Source: Haladaptatus halobius (GTDB lineage Archaea > Halobacteriota > Halobacteria > Halobacteriales > Haladaptataceae). From it: a stretch of DNA of 64,000 bases. The translations under genes and the position numbers were made by a program. The stretch covers positions 1,426,001 to 1,490,000 of the forward strand of contig NZ_CP085335.1 in assembly GCF_020618475.1 (NCBI RefSeq), given 5' to 3'. Below the pieces are notes generated by a model that was given only the letters and a program-made list of their open reading frames with translations, was not told the origin of the DNA and did not search any database. Position 1 is the stretch's first letter. Each line of letters starts with the position of its first letter. Shown one piece after another: positions 18,381 to 27,754 of this stretch.

Positions 18381-18490
18381 GCTTGTCGACCCTTCGGAGA
18401 GGGGCGGCAAAACTGTTTCTCGATTTTTTCACCGACCGGTTCCGCCAATCGACTGAACGTTTATCCCATCTGGCGTTGCACGTCGAATAG

Positions 18491-18916
18491 ATGTCAGCTC
18501 TCTCGGAACGGCTACTGTGGGGTCGCCCGGAGCGCAGAGCGCGCCACTGGTCGGTCTTCGTCGGCGGATTTGCCGGCGTCATCCTCGTCCTCTTGTTCGT
18601 GGTGTCATTCGGAGGCGGTCGTAGTTCGGGTCTCGTGTACGACCTCCTGCTCCCCGCGGCGTTCTTCTACGCGCCGCCGGTCGTCGCCGCGCTCAGTGCG
18701 GTTCGGGGCGGGGGACTGCTCGTGAGCGTCGCCGTCGGCGTGGTTCCCGCGCTCTCGTTCGGGGTCGTGGCGCTGCTTCGACGGGTCATCACCGGAACCG
18801 CGACGGGGGAATCGCCCCTCTGGGCGCTGATGGTCGCGTTCGGCATCGTGGGTTTGGTCGGGGCGTCGGTCGGATTCGCGTTCGGACGGGGTACGGTGCG
18901 GCTTCTGGAACGGTGA
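18491..18916 (+). CDS. Four-helix membrane protein of unknown function (141 aa)
   Basis: Four hydrophobic segments are evident (VFVGGFAGVILVLLFVVSF, LLLPAAFFYAPPVVAALSAV, LVSVAVGVVPALSFGVVALL, LMVAFGIVGLVGASVGFAFG), with a short Arg-rich N-terminus on the presumed cytoplasmic side. It is divergent from paaK and 120 bases upstream of the chitinase. No family was recognised, but codon use and acidity resemble neighbours. Confidence 0.75.
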   Translation: MSALSERLLWGRPERRARHWSVFVGGFAGVILVLLFVVSFGGGRSSGLVYDLLLPAAFFYAPPVVAALSAVRGGGLLVSVAVGVVPALSFGVVALLRRVITGTATGESPLWALMVAFGIVGLVGASVGFAFGRGTVRLLER

Positions 18917-19037
18917 ATCAGGGGACGGTACTCCGCTCGGGAAAATTGGTCGAACGACCATTGTATCTCTGTTATCAGGGATTAATTATAATGATAGGTA
19001 GTTTGTTTATAGGGTGGTACTCCGTCGCACATTACGG

Positions 19038-20204
19038 ATGACCAACGAAAACGTGAACGCTGGCCGACGAAGATACCTGCGGAGCGCCGGACTGCTGGTG
19101 ACGACGCCGCTCGTCTCCCGAACGGTCGGAGCGAGTACCGACGATGACGATGCCGAACCCGCAACGGACAAGCGGGTCGTCGGATACTACCCCTCGTGGG
19201 CGGGCGACTATGCGCCCCGAGACGTGCCTTACGACGACCTCACGCACCTCAACTACGCTTTCCTCGAAACGGAGTCGAACGGCGAGGTGAAACTCGCCGT
19301 CGCCGGGGACTACGCGCCCGAAGTTCTCCGACGGTTCGAGACGCTGACGCGCGAACGGCCGGACACTTCGTTCATGCTCTCGATCGCGGATTTCGGCAGC
19401 AACATGTCCGACGCCGTCTCGACGGCCGAGGGCCGTGAGCGGTTCGCTCGAACCGCCATCGAACACCTACGGGAGTACAACTTCGACGGCATCGACGTGG
19501 ACTGGGAGTATCCGGACGGGTCAGTTCGGGAGGACGACCCCCGGAACTTCACGCTGCTCCTCGAAGAACTCCGGCGACAGTTGGACGACGCGGAGCGCGA
19601 GGACGACGAAACCTACGAGTTGAGCATCGCGGCGGCGCCCATTCCGTCGAACATCGACCCGCTGGAGGTCGACAAACTCGACGACGTGTTGGATTTCGTC
19701 AACGTGATGAACTACAACTTCTACGGTAGTTGGAGCTCCGCGACCAACTTCAACGCGCCGCTGTACGCCGCCTACGACGACCCGACGTACTGGCAGCGCC
19801 TGCTCACCGTCGACCATTCGATGCGGTACTGGGCCGACCAGCCGATAGCGCGCGACAAGGTCGTCCTCGGAACGCCGTTCTACGGGTTCGTCTTCAAGGG
19901 CGTGCGAGACGAAAATCGGGGGCTGTTCCAACCGTTCGACAGCGCCGACACTCGAACCTACGAGGACATTCGGAGCCTGAAGACGGAGCCTCGCTACGTG
20001 AAGCACTGGCACCCTCGGGCGCGCGTGCCCTGGCTGTACTCCGCGGAGGACGACACGTTCGTCACCTACGACGACAGACACTCCACGATGGAGAAGGCGA
20101 AGTACGTCGAACGAAACGACTTCGGCGGGATGATGTGTTGGGAACTCTCCCAAGACCCTAGCAACAGTCTCGTCGGCGCGATACACACCGTTCTGAACCG
20201 ATAA
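19038..20204 (+). CDS. Exported GH18 chitinase
   Basis: A 388-residue protein with a Tat signal (GRRRYLRSAGLLVTTPLVSR, residues about 8-27) and a single GH18 barrel. The catalytic motif FDGIDVDWEYPD places the acid Glu at residue 157 with D150, D153 and D155. FVNVMNYNFYGSW and the C-terminal GGMMCWELSQDPS are also standard. It hydrolyses chitin or chito-oligosaccharides outside the cell. No chitin-binding domain is present, unlike larger haloarchaeal chitinases. The AT-rich stretch 18960-19015 holds the promoter. Confidence 0.93.
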   Translation: MTNENVNAGRRRYLRSAGLLVTTPLVSRTVGASTDDDDAEPATDKRVVGYYPSWAGDYAPRDVPYDDLTHLNYAFLETESNGEVKLAVAGDYAPEVLRRFETLTRERPDTSFMLSIADFGSNMSDAVSTAEGRERFARTAIEHLREYNFDGIDVDWEYPDGSVREDDPRNFTLLLEELRRQLDDAEREDDETYELSIAAAPIPSNIDPLEVDKLDDVLDFVNVMNYNFYGSWSSATNFNAPLYAAYDDPTYWQRLLTVDHSMRYWADQPIARDKVVLGTPFYGFVFKGVRDENRGLFQPFDSADTRTYEDIRSLKTEPRYVKHWHPRARVPWLYSAEDDTFVTYDDRHSTMEKAKYVERNDFGGMMCWELSQDPSNSLVGAIHTVLNR

Positions 20205-20391
20205 CGCGACCCGCGACGCGAACTTCGGCGGTGCGTCGACGTCTCAGGGTCGTCGAAACTCGCCGTGCGTTCCGACCGAACTCCGACACCCGAATTTCCT
20301 TCTGGCGTCCGAAGAGGCGCTCGCCGGTGTATTTTACATATATATTTGGTGTCATATTTTGGCAGGGAACGTTGGTACGACATGGCATAGC

Positions 20392-20952
20392 ATGAACTTC
20401 GACAGACTAACATTCCTGCGATCGGTCGGCGCGGCGGGCGTCCTCTGCGGCACGGGAACGGTCGCGGTGGCAGGAACGTACCAACTACTACAGCGGCTTC
20501 GACTACTGGAAGTACGTGCCCGATTCGGTGGGCGCGAACGCTCCGCTCGTCGTGATGCTCCACGGTGTTCCCAAGACGCCGACCAGTTCCGGGTGGAGAC
20601 CCAGATGAACGGGGTTGCAGACCGCGAGGGGTTCGTCGTCATCTACCCCGACCAGTACAACGCCCTCAACGGCACGCAGTGCTGGAACTGGTTCTACGAC
20701 TCCAACACGATATGGAGAAACGGCGAGGCGGCGGTCATCGCCGGGATGACGCGGGAGACTGTGAGCGCCGAGAGCTTCAACCCGCGGCGCGTGTACATCG
20801 CCGGTCTCTCCGCGGGCGCGGCGATGGTGTCGAACGTGCTCGCGGAGTACGCCGACGTCTACGCGGCGGGCGGCGAGTACACCGCACCGGGCGGACCCGA
20901 CACGAGTCGAATTATGTGGGACTTCTTCGCGCAACACACGAGGAGCGGATGA
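20392..20952 (+). pseudogene. Degraded PHB depolymerase/feruloyl esterase (multiple lesions)
   Basis: A signal-like start (FLRSVGAAGVLCGTGTVAVA) is followed by a switch near 20480 to the +1 frame, which carries NYYSGFDYWKYVPDSVGANA and PLVVMLHG. A second switch near 20565 returns to the first frame with CSQDADQF and VYIAGLSAGAAMVSNVLAEY, the nucleophile elbow GLSAG. Then VYAAGG jumps to a C-terminal-type end, MWDFFAQHTR, far short of the usual 300 or more residues, implying an internal deletion. Two compensating frameshifts plus a deletion make a pseudogene of an exported polyester or feruloyl esterase. Confidence 0.8.
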
Positions 20953-21109
20953 CACTGGAGCCGGCGCTAGCGAGCTAAAATTCCGGAGACGGCGGTATCA
21001 GGGTTGATAACGCAGGTGGTTTCGTAGGTGCACCACCAACCGAATCACCGCAACGAAACCGCCGTCCTAGAGCGCAAACCGTTTTTCCGCCCGCTCCGAA
21101 CACCGATGC

Positions 21110-22378
21110 ATGAATCCGAAGCCGATAGCTGACCTCGGGCCGGACGAGCGACGCGCGCTGTTCGACCGCGACGCCGGAATCGAGAGCGTCCGCGGCGACG
21201 TGCGCGACATCATCGACCGGGTGCGCGACGAGGGTGACGTGGCAGTCCGCGAGTTCTCCCGCGAGTTCGACGGCGTGGAGGTCGGGAACATCGACATCAC
21301 CGACGAAGCCGAGCGTGCGTACGAGGAGATCGACGACGAGGTGCGCGCGGCCATCGAGGACGCCGCGAAGAACATCCGTGAGTTCCACGAAGCCCAACTG
21401 CCCGAGGATTGGCGCGCGGACTTCGACGGGCGCGAACTCGGACGCCGATTCCGACCCGTCGAGCGCGTCGGGGTGTACGCCCCCGGCGGAACCGCCGCGT
21501 ACCCCTCGAGTGCGCTGATGGGAGTCATCCCCGCGAAGGTGGCGGGCGTCGAACAGGTGGCGGTCGCCACCCCGCCCGGCGATCCCCAGAATCCCATCAC
21601 GCTGGCCGCGATTCACGCCGCGGGCGCGGACAGGGTGTACCGCGTCGGCGGCGCGCAGGCCATCGCCGCGATGGCCTACGGAACCGAGCAGATCGACCGG
21701 GCGCAGAAGGTCGTCGGTCCCGGCAACCGCTGGGTCACCGCGGCGAAAGCCGAGGTGCAGGGCGACGTCGCCATCGACTTCCTCGCCGGTCCGAGCGAAC
21801 TGCTCGTCCTCGCCGACGACTCCGCCGACCCCGCGCACGTCGCCAGCGACGTAGTCGCACAGGCCGAACACGACGAGGACTCCCCGGTGGTCACCGTCAC
21901 CGACGATTCCGACTTCGCCGAGGCCGTCGTCGAGGAGATCGACAGCCAAGCGGGCCGACGCGAGCGCGAGGAGATCATCCGCGCCGCGCTCGACAACGAC
22001 GCCAGCGGCGCGTTCGTCGCTCGGTCGATGAGCGAAGCTATCTCGTTCGCCGAGGAGTACGCGGCGGAACACCTCGTGATTCAGGCCGAGAACGACGAGG
22101 AACTCCTGCGTCGCATCGACAGCGCGGGGAGCGTCTTCTTGGGTTCGTACACCCCCGTCGCCGCCGGCGATTACGCCTCCGGAACGAACCACGTTCTGCC
22201 GACGACCGGACTGGCGAAGATCACGGGCGGACTGTCGGTCGACACGTTCCTACGCTCGACCACCGTGCAGCGTCTGGACGAGGAGTCGTTGTCGAGTCTC
22301 GCGGAGACTATTACGACGCTCGCCGAGGCCGAGGGGCTGGAGGCGCACGCCGAAAGCGTGCGAAAACGGTTCGAATAG
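21110..22378 (+). CDS. hisD: Histidinol dehydrogenase
   Basis: A 422-residue enzyme that makes histidine from histidinol in two NAD-dependent steps. Family blocks: YAPGGTAAYPSSALMGVIPA, AGADRVYRVGGAQAIAAMAY, KVVGPGNRWVTAAKAEVQGD, IDFLAGPSELLVLADDSADP, and the zinc-site region AAGDYASGTNHVLPT. Length is standard (about 420-430). It stands alone here, as his genes are often scattered in haloarchaea. Confidence 0.97.
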   Translation: MNPKPIADLGPDERRALFDRDAGIESVRGDVRDIIDRVRDEGDVAVREFSREFDGVEVGNIDITDEAERAYEEIDDEVRAAIEDAAKNIREFHEAQLPEDWRADFDGRELGRRFRPVERVGVYAPGGTAAYPSSALMGVIPAKVAGVEQVAVATPPGDPQNPITLAAIHAAGADRVYRVGGAQAIAAMAYGTEQIDRAQKVVGPGNRWVTAAKAEVQGDVAIDFLAGPSELLVLADDSADPAHVASDVVAQAEHDEDSPVVTVTDDSDFAEAVVEEIDSQAGRREREEIIRAALDNDASGAFVARSMSEAISFAEEYAAEHLVIQAENDEELLRRIDSAGSVFLGSYTPVAAGDYASGTNHVLPTTGLAKITGGLSVDTFLRSTTVQRLDEESLSSLAETITTLAEAEGLEAHAESVRKRFE

Positions 22379-22506
22379 GAGTCCCTCGTTCGCCGTTTCG
22401 ACGCGACCACGGCACCGGTAGACGGGCGATTCGTCGCTCGGAAACGACAACACGACCGTAACTTCGATGCAGAAGATACTTATCAACCATCCTGATTGAT
22501 GTACTC

Positions 22507-23073
22507 ATGCCAGGAGCACGCATCGAGCGCGGCGAGCGAGTCACGCTCCGGACGCTCGAACGCGAGGATATTCCGTTCCTCCAGCGCGCCTACGCCAACC
22601 CCGAGATTCGCTACCCGCTCGGCACTCCGCTCAAGAACGAAGAGCAGCTCGTGGAGTGGAACGACGACGAGGATACGGACCAGTTCCTCGTCTGTCTCGA
22701 CGAGGACGACGCCGCCCCGGGCCACCCCGACGAAGACGACGTTCGGCCGGTGGGTGCGGTCTTCGTCGAAGATGCGAGTTGGCGACGACCCGAACTCGTC
22801 TATTGGCTCGTTCCGGAGGTTCGCGGCGAAGGCTACGGAAAGGAGGCCGTCTCGCTCGTCATCGACTACGTCTTCCGGGTGTACGACCGTCCCGCCGTTG
22901 GCGCGGGAGCCTACGATTTCAACGAGGCCTCTCGCGGCCTGTTGAAGTCCCTCGGGTTCGCGGAGGAAGGGCGCATCCGCAAGGATCGGTTCATCGACGG
23001 CGAGTACGTCGACACGGTCAACTACGGACTGCTCCGCGAGGAGTGGCGGACGAGGGACGAAGAATCGCACTGA
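22507..23073 (+). CDS. RimJ/RimL-type GNAT acetyltransferase
   Basis: A 188-residue GNAT protein. VTLRTLEREDIPFLQRAYAN is the usual opening, and the acetyl-CoA loop is WLVPEVRGEGYGKEAVSLVI (about residues 100-119), followed by DFNEASRGLLKSLGFAEEGR. The family includes ribosomal-protein and antibiotic acetyltransferases; the acceptor is unknown. The insertion CLDEDDAAPGHPDEDDV is a halophile-type acidic loop. Confidence 0.88.
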   Translation: MPGARIERGERVTLRTLEREDIPFLQRAYANPEIRYPLGTPLKNEEQLVEWNDDEDTDQFLVCLDEDDAAPGHPDEDDVRPVGAVFVEDASWRRPELVYWLVPEVRGEGYGKEAVSLVIDYVFRVYDRPAVGAGAYDFNEASRGLLKSLGFAEEGRIRKDRFIDGEYVDTVNYGLLREEWRTRDEESH

Positions 23074-23125
23074 AACGGACCGAACTCGACGCAGCGTTCC
23101 GCGTCTCGGCGAAGCGGAAGTCCGC

Positions 23126-24310
23126 TTACTCTCCCAGTGCCCGACTCGTCGCCGAGAGGCCAGCCTCCACGTCCACGTCGGCTCCCTGTTTTCGCAGCGC
23201 GTCGCCGAGCGCACTCACGAGATACGAAACGGTCTCGGGGCGCGCGGAGTAACCCATACAGCCGATTCGGAAGATTTCACCGTCCAGGTCTCCCAGTCCG
23301 GTGGCAATTTCGAGGTCGTACCGCTCCAGCAGGTACTCCGTCACGTCAGTATCGGTCACGCCCTCGGGGACGCGAACGGCGTTGAGGCTCGGGAGCCAGT
23401 GCTCCTCGGGCGCGTTCATCCGGAGGCCCATCGCCTCGACGCCCGCCTTGAGCGCCCCGGCCATCTCGCGGTGGCGCTCCCAGCGCGCTTCGATACCTTC
23501 CTCGCTGACGAGGCGAAGCGCCTCGCGGAGGGCGTAGACGTTCGTGATGGGGGCAGTGTGGTGGTACGAGCGTTCGTCGCCCCAGTAGCCTTCGAGCAGG
23601 CCGAGGTCGAGATACCACGACCGGGGCGACTCCTCGCGCGTGAGCACCTTCTCCATCGCGCGGTCGGAGAGGGTCAGCGGACTGGCGCCTGGCGGGCAGG
23701 AGAGACACTTCTGCGGCCCGGCGTACGCCACGTCGATGTCCCACTCGTCCACCCGAAGTTCGACGCCGCCGAGGGAGGTCACGCAGTCCGCGATTACGTA
23801 GGCGTCGTGGTCGTGTGCGATGGAGGTGAGTTCCGGGACGTTCGGTTGCAGGACGCCCGTACTCGTCTCGGCGTGCACGAATCCAAACACGTCCGGCCGG
23901 TGTTCTTCGAACGCGGCTTCCACGTCGACGGGGTCGAGCGGTTCGCCCCACGGCGCGCCGACGTGGACGATCGTCCCGCCCGCCCGCCTCGCCATCTCCG
24001 CCATCCGACCGCCGAAGTAGCCGTTGGTCGGGACGAGCACGGTGTCGCCGGGTTCGACAACGTTGCCGATGGCGGCTTCCATCGACGCCGATCCCGTGCC
24101 GGACACCGGAATCGTCCACTCGTTGTTCGTTCTGAACGTGTATCGGAGGAGCGCCTGCACCTCGTCCATGATATCGACGAACGACGGGTCTAAGTGGCCG
24201 ACCAGCGGCGTGCTCATCGCACGGAGTACGCGGGGATGTACTTCGCTCGGGCCGGGACCGAGCAGCGTTCTGTCCGGTGGTGTCAGCTCACCGACTGTCG
24301 GATTTTCCAT
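23126..24310 (-). CDS. Alanine/serine-glyoxylate aminotransferase family protein
   Basis: A 394-residue class V aminotransferase. LLGPGPSEVHPRVLRAMSTP is the typical start and YAGPQKCLSCPPGASPLTLS carries the PLP Lys (about residue 200). VIADCVTSLGGVELRVDEWD provides the cofactor Asp. It interconverts glyoxylate and glycine with serine or alanine, which would link to the glyA one-carbon route. The start at 24310 is preferred over an in-frame codon 15 bases upstream. Confidence 0.92.
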   Translation of the reverse strand: MENPTVGELTPPDRTLLGPGPSEVHPRVLRAMSTPLVGHLDPSFVDIMDEVQALLRYTFRTNNEWTIPVSGTGSASMEAAIGNVVEPGDTVLVPTNGYFGGRMAEMARRAGGTIVHVGAPWGEPLDPVDVEAAFEEHRPDVFGFVHAETSTGVLQPNVPELTSIAHDHDAYVIADCVTSLGGVELRVDEWDIDVAYAGPQKCLSCPPGASPLTLSDRAMEKVLTREESPRSWYLDLGLLEGYWGDERSYHHTAPITNVYALREALRLVSEEGIEARWERHREMAGALKAGVEAMGLRMNAPEEHWLPSLNAVRVPEGVTDTDVTEYLLERYDLEIATGLGDLDGEIFRIGCMGYSARPETVSYLVSALGDALRKQGADVDVEAGLSATSRALGE

Positions 24311-24501
24311 ACCTCCTCGTATCACTTGCGGTCACAAAAATCCCGTCGTCCCGGCATCCTGCGCCCAACGAACCGTTGAATCGGACAACGCACCGTTTCT
24401 CCGGTCGAACGCCCGGCGAACTATCCAAACGGTCGCCCCGGTTTATTCGAACTATCGGCGTATACCGGGACGACCCAGCGCGTTGCTGGGTGGAGATTAC
24501 C

Positions 24502-25182
24502 ATGGCACGACAGAGACCGATGCAACACTCACAAGCACAGACCGGATATCAACGGTCCGGCCAACCGCAGCAACAGCAGTACGGGCAGCCGCAACAGGGC
24601 GGTCAAACGTCCACGGGCCAACGGGGAATCGGTCAACAGGGCGGCCAGGGGGGCGGTCAGCAGTACGGCCAGCAAGGGGTCGGCGGAGGGATGTCTCAGC
24701 AGGGCGGGCAGATGTCCCAGCAGAGTGGTCAGATGACCCAACAAGGTGGCCAGCAGATGACACAGCAGGGCGGCCAGTTCGAAGACCAGTTGCCGGGCGA
24801 GATGCGAATCGCCCTCGAAGATTTCGAGAAGGCCGCGCAAGTGTGTGACTGGTGTGCCGACCAGTGCATCGACGAAGGACCGCAGATGGCCGAGTGTATC
24901 CGGCTCTGCCGCGACGTTGCGGATCTCGGTACGCTGAACGCGCAACTCATCGCCCGCGATTCGGTCTTCGGGCCGGAGCTCGCGGAGGTGTTCGCGCACG
25001 CTGCCGAGGAGTGTGCGGACGAGTGCATGCGACACCCACACGCGCACTGTCAAGAGTGTGCGTCCGTGCTTTCCCGAGCCGTCGATTCGACATATCGTCT
25101 ACTCGATCAGATCCAGACGGGACAGACCGGACAGATGGGAACGTCCGGTCAGCAGTCGTCCGGCCAGCAACCGCAGCTCTAA
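24502..25182 (+). CDS. Gln/Gly-rich protein with a cysteine-rich four-helix (DUF326/copper-storage-like) domain
   Basis: A 226-residue protein in three parts. Residues 1-95 are almost entirely Gln, Gly, Ser and Met (QPQQQQYGQPQQGG and repeated MSQQGGQ/MTQQGGQ units). Residues 96-205 form a helical domain with nine Cys (115, 118, 122, 132, 136, 171, 175, 183, 186) as CDWCADQC, ECIRLC, EECADEC and HCQEC, matching the DUF326/Csp family in which Cys line a four-helix bundle and bind Cu(I). The tail (206-226) is again Gln-rich. There is no export signal. Copper storage or detoxification is an inference from the Cys spacing. Confidence 0.8.
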   Translation: MARQRPMQHSQAQTGYQRSGQPQQQQYGQPQQGGQTSTGQRGIGQQGGQGGGQQYGQQGVGGGMSQQGGQMSQQSGQMTQQGGQQMTQQGGQFEDQLPGEMRIALEDFEKAAQVCDWCADQCIDEGPQMAECIRLCRDVADLGTLNAQLIARDSVFGPELAEVFAHAAEECADECMRHPHAHCQECASVLSRAVDSTYRLLDQIQTGQTGQMGTSGQQSSGQQPQL

Positions 25183-25240
25183 CGGTCGGTCTCTTTTTGG
25201 AGAGAGAAGCTTATACCCACCGAACGCGAAGTCGAAATCC

Positions 25241-26173
25241 ATGATGGTCGGCCACGCCCTGTTAGCTTTCGCGTTGGCTGCGCTAGTCGCGTCCCGGTTC
25301 TGGCCCGCGGAGCGCGCGTTGGCGTTCGGTGCGGTCGCGGGGGCGTTCGCCACGGTTCCCGACGTGGATATGGTCTATGCGCTGGTCGGACTCGCACAGG
25401 CGGGATTCGGCGACGTCTGGCAGATGACCGCCGCGTTCTGGGGCAGTTCGCAGCTCGTCCACCGAGCCGTGACGCACTCGCTCGTCGTCGGCGCGGTAGC
25501 CGCCCCGGCGTTCGTCTGGGCGACCCGCGACCGCCGCCGGAAGACGCTCGCAGCGGTCGTCCTCGCGGCCCTCGTTTTGATATCCCTGTTGCAGAGCGGT
25601 GTCCTCGGCGCGGGCGTCATGCTCGTCTTCGTGTTGGTGAGCGTGGCGGTCGCGCAGGTTGCCGCCGCGCGCACCGACCTCGGGCCGCGAGCACTGGTCG
25701 TCGCCGCGGCGTTCGGGCTCCTTTCGCATCCGTTCGGCGACCTGTTCACGGGGGAACCGCCGCAGTTCCTCTATCCGTTCGACGTGGTTCTCCTCGATTC
25801 TCGCCTCGCTCTGCTCGGGGACCCGACGTTGAACCTGCTCGCCATCTTCGTGCTGGAGTTGGCGACCGGTTGGCTCGCGGTGATGACGTACTTCCGCCTG
25901 CGCGACGAGCGGCTTCGCAAACACGTCCACGGGCGCGCCGCGCTCGGTGCGGGGTACGCGCTCGCCGCCCTGGTGTTGCCCGCGCCGACGCTCTCGGTGT
26001 CGTACCACTTCGTGTTCTCCGTGCTCGCGGTGGGTGTCGTCGGCGTCGGGCCGCAACTCCACCCGCGGCGTCCGTTCCGTCCGGTGCGCGACCCGCGGTC
26101 GTGGGCGTGTACCGGAATGGCGGCCGTTACGCTCGCAATACTGGGATACGCGGGTACGTATCTCGTGGCCTAA
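25241..26173 (+). CDS. Membrane-bound metal-dependent hydrolase (YdjM/DUF457 family)
   Basis: A 310-residue polytopic protein. VGHALLAFALAALVASRF has the conserved His of the first helix, AFATVPDVDMVYAL the Pro-Asp-x-Asp, HRAVTHSLVVGA the His-rich turn and LSHPFGDLFTGE the second His-Asp pair; together these are the YdjM putative metal site. The ATG at 25241 has CTTATACC about 28 bases upstream. It starts a run of three membrane proteins. Confidence 0.85.
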   Translation: MMVGHALLAFALAALVASRFWPAERALAFGAVAGAFATVPDVDMVYALVGLAQAGFGDVWQMTAAFWGSSQLVHRAVTHSLVVGAVAAPAFVWATRDRRRKTLAAVVLAALVLISLLQSGVLGAGVMLVFVLVSVAVAQVAAARTDLGPRALVVAAAFGLLSHPFGDLFTGEPPQFLYPFDVVLLDSRLALLGDPTLNLLAIFVLELATGWLAVMTYFRLRDERLRKHVHGRAALGAGYALAALVLPAPTLSVSYHFVFSVLAVGVVGVGPQLHPRRPFRPVRDPRSWACTGMAAVTLAILGYAGTYLVA

Positions 26174-26243
26174 CAGGTTGCTCGCCTCCTACCGGTTCTC
26201 CCCTTTCCGACCTTTCTTATCGGTGGCTCACCTATCGAACGGT

Positions 26244-26855
26244 ATGGCACAGCGAACCGGTCGGTTGGACGCACTCGTGGAGGACGAGCGCGTCAATGCC
26301 GGGTTGTCGTGGCTGCTCGTCGGCTTTCTGCTCATCGTCGTCGCAGAGAGCCTGCTGAGTGCAGACCTACTGTGGGCCGTGTTCGTCGGATTCGTCGCCA
26401 CGCTAGCGGTGATTCCTCCGCTCGCCTACCGGAACGCGGAAGCGATGCTCCCGTGGGAGGTGCTGGTGCTCGGAGCGCTTCCCATCCTCGGGCGCGCGCT
26501 CGCCACGCTCGCGCTCACGAGCCGGTTGGCGACGTACCTCTCGGTGGCGGCGCTTGCGCTCGTCGTCGCCGTTGAACTTCACGTCTTCAGCCCGGTTCGG
26601 ATGACCCACTGGTTCGCCATCCTCTTCGTGGTCATCACGACGATAGCGACCGCGGGCGTCTGGGCCATCGTCGAGTGGCTATCGGACGTGTACCTTGGCA
26701 CGCAGTTCATCCATAGCGAGCACCTGCTGATGTGGGACTTCGTCTACGCGACGGTCGGCGGCCTGCTGGCCGGAGTCGTCTTCGAGGTGTACTTCCGGCG
26801 TGTCGTCCCGGTCGAAACGCGCCTGCCGACCGAAGTGAAGGAGCGGGTTCGATGA
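26244..26855 (+). CDS. Polytopic membrane protein, paired with the next gene (203 aa)
   Basis: Five or six membrane helices (LSWLLVGFLLIVVAESLL, LWAVFVGFVATLAVIPPLAY, WFAILFVVITTIATAGVWAI and others). Its segment IVEWLSDVYLGTQFIHSEHL, followed by WDFVYATVGGLLAGVVFEVY, resembles the conserved loop of the protein encoded next, suggesting distant duplicates of one fold. The stop overlaps the next ATG (ATGA), so the two are probably translated together. Function unknown. Confidence 0.8.
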   Translation: MAQRTGRLDALVEDERVNAGLSWLLVGFLLIVVAESLLSADLLWAVFVGFVATLAVIPPLAYRNAEAMLPWEVLVLGALPILGRALATLALTSRLATYLSVAALALVVAVELHVFSPVRMTHWFAILFVVITTIATAGVWAIVEWLSDVYLGTQFIHSEHLLMWDFVYATVGGLLAGVVFEVYFRRVVPVETRLPTEVKERVR

Positions 26856-27508
26856 GGGTTCGTGAGCGCCTCGGCATCTCGGATCGAAGACAGCGACAGC
26901 TGACTCGCGCGATGGAGTTGAGTCTGATCGGCATCTTCTTCGTCGGACTGGACAGGGGCAATCTCGGCATCGTAATCAACAGCGCCATGGCGTTCGCCAT
27001 CACGCACGTTCCGGCGATACTCGAACGCGACTACCAGATTCCGATGGACGCCGGGCTGACGCTGTGGATCACGACCGCCGTCTTCCTGCACGCGGTCGGA
27101 ACCCTCGGACCGTATCAGAACGACGCCTGGTTCTGGTGGTGGGATCACGTCACCCACGTCCTCTCAGCGTCGCTGGTCGCCGCGGTCGGCTACGCCACCG
27201 TCCGGGCCATCGACGCCCATTACGACGACGTGTATCTCCCGCCGCGATTCATGTTCGTGTTCATCCTCATGTTCGTCGTCGCGTTCGGCGTCATCTGGGA
27301 GGTCATCGAGTTCGCCGTGAGCGGACTGGCGAGTATACTGGGCGGACGGGCGGTACTCACGCAGTACGGTCTCGGCGATACGATGCTCGACCTCATGTTC
27401 GACACGGCGGGCGGTCTCATCACGGCGATCTGGGGAACCGCGTATCTCGCCGACGTGGTCGGGGCGCTCACGGAGCGCCTCGACGGTCGCAGGTCAAAGA
27501 CGGACTGA
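26852..27508 (+). CDS. DUF2238-like membrane protein (218 aa)
   Basis: Six membrane helices with a conserved acidic/histidine face: WFWWWDHVTHVLSASLVAAV, IWEVIEFAVSGLASILGG and GDTMLDLMFDTAGGLITAIW. This Asp-His, Glu-Glu, Asp pattern is that of DUF2238/YjdF proteins. ATGA overlap couples it to the preceding gene. The conserved charged residues inside helices hint at metal binding or catalysis in the membrane, but no activity is known. Confidence 0.78.
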   Translation: MRVRERLGISDRRQRQLTRAMELSLIGIFFVGLDRGNLGIVINSAMAFAITHVPAILERDYQIPMDAGLTLWITTAVFLHAVGTLGPYQNDAWFWWWDHVTHVLSASLVAAVGYATVRAIDAHYDDVYLPPRFMFVFILMFVVAFGVIWEVIEFAVSGLASILGGRAVLTQYGLGDTMLDLMFDTAGGLITAIWGTAYLADVVGALTERLDGRRSKTD

Positions 27509-27553
27509 CGGCCGATGCGATTTTCACTCGCGGCGAGGAAACGAAGACACGCC

Positions 27554-27754
27554 ATGGTGTTCAAGAAAGTCACCCTCATCGGAACCAGCGGTGAGAGTTT
27601 CGACGCGGCCGCCGACGATGCCATCGACCGAGCGGAGGAGACGATCTCCAACATCAAATGGGTCGAAGTGGATCACCTCGGAGTCGAACTCGCCTCGGTC
27701 GACGGTCGGCAGTATCAGGCCGAGGTCACGGTCGCGTTCGAACTGGAAGAGTAG
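27554..27754 (+). CDS. Dodecin (flavin-storage protein)
   Basis: A 66-residue protein: [20 protein letters not shown], then [20 protein letters not shown]. Trp36 stacks on flavin in halobacterial dodecin, which forms dodecamers that bind riboflavin. Length and key residues all match. It follows the DUF2238-like gene by 45 bases and may share its transcript. A GC-rich spacer without features (27755-27937) follows. Confidence 0.95.
   Translation: MVFKKVTLIGTSGESFDAAADDAIDRAEETISNIKWVEVDHLGVELASVDGRQYQAEVTVAFELEE

Noticed and set aside
20975-22192. 405-codon minus-strand ORF opposite hisD
   Set aside because: It is the antisense shadow of hisD and has no recognisable domains.
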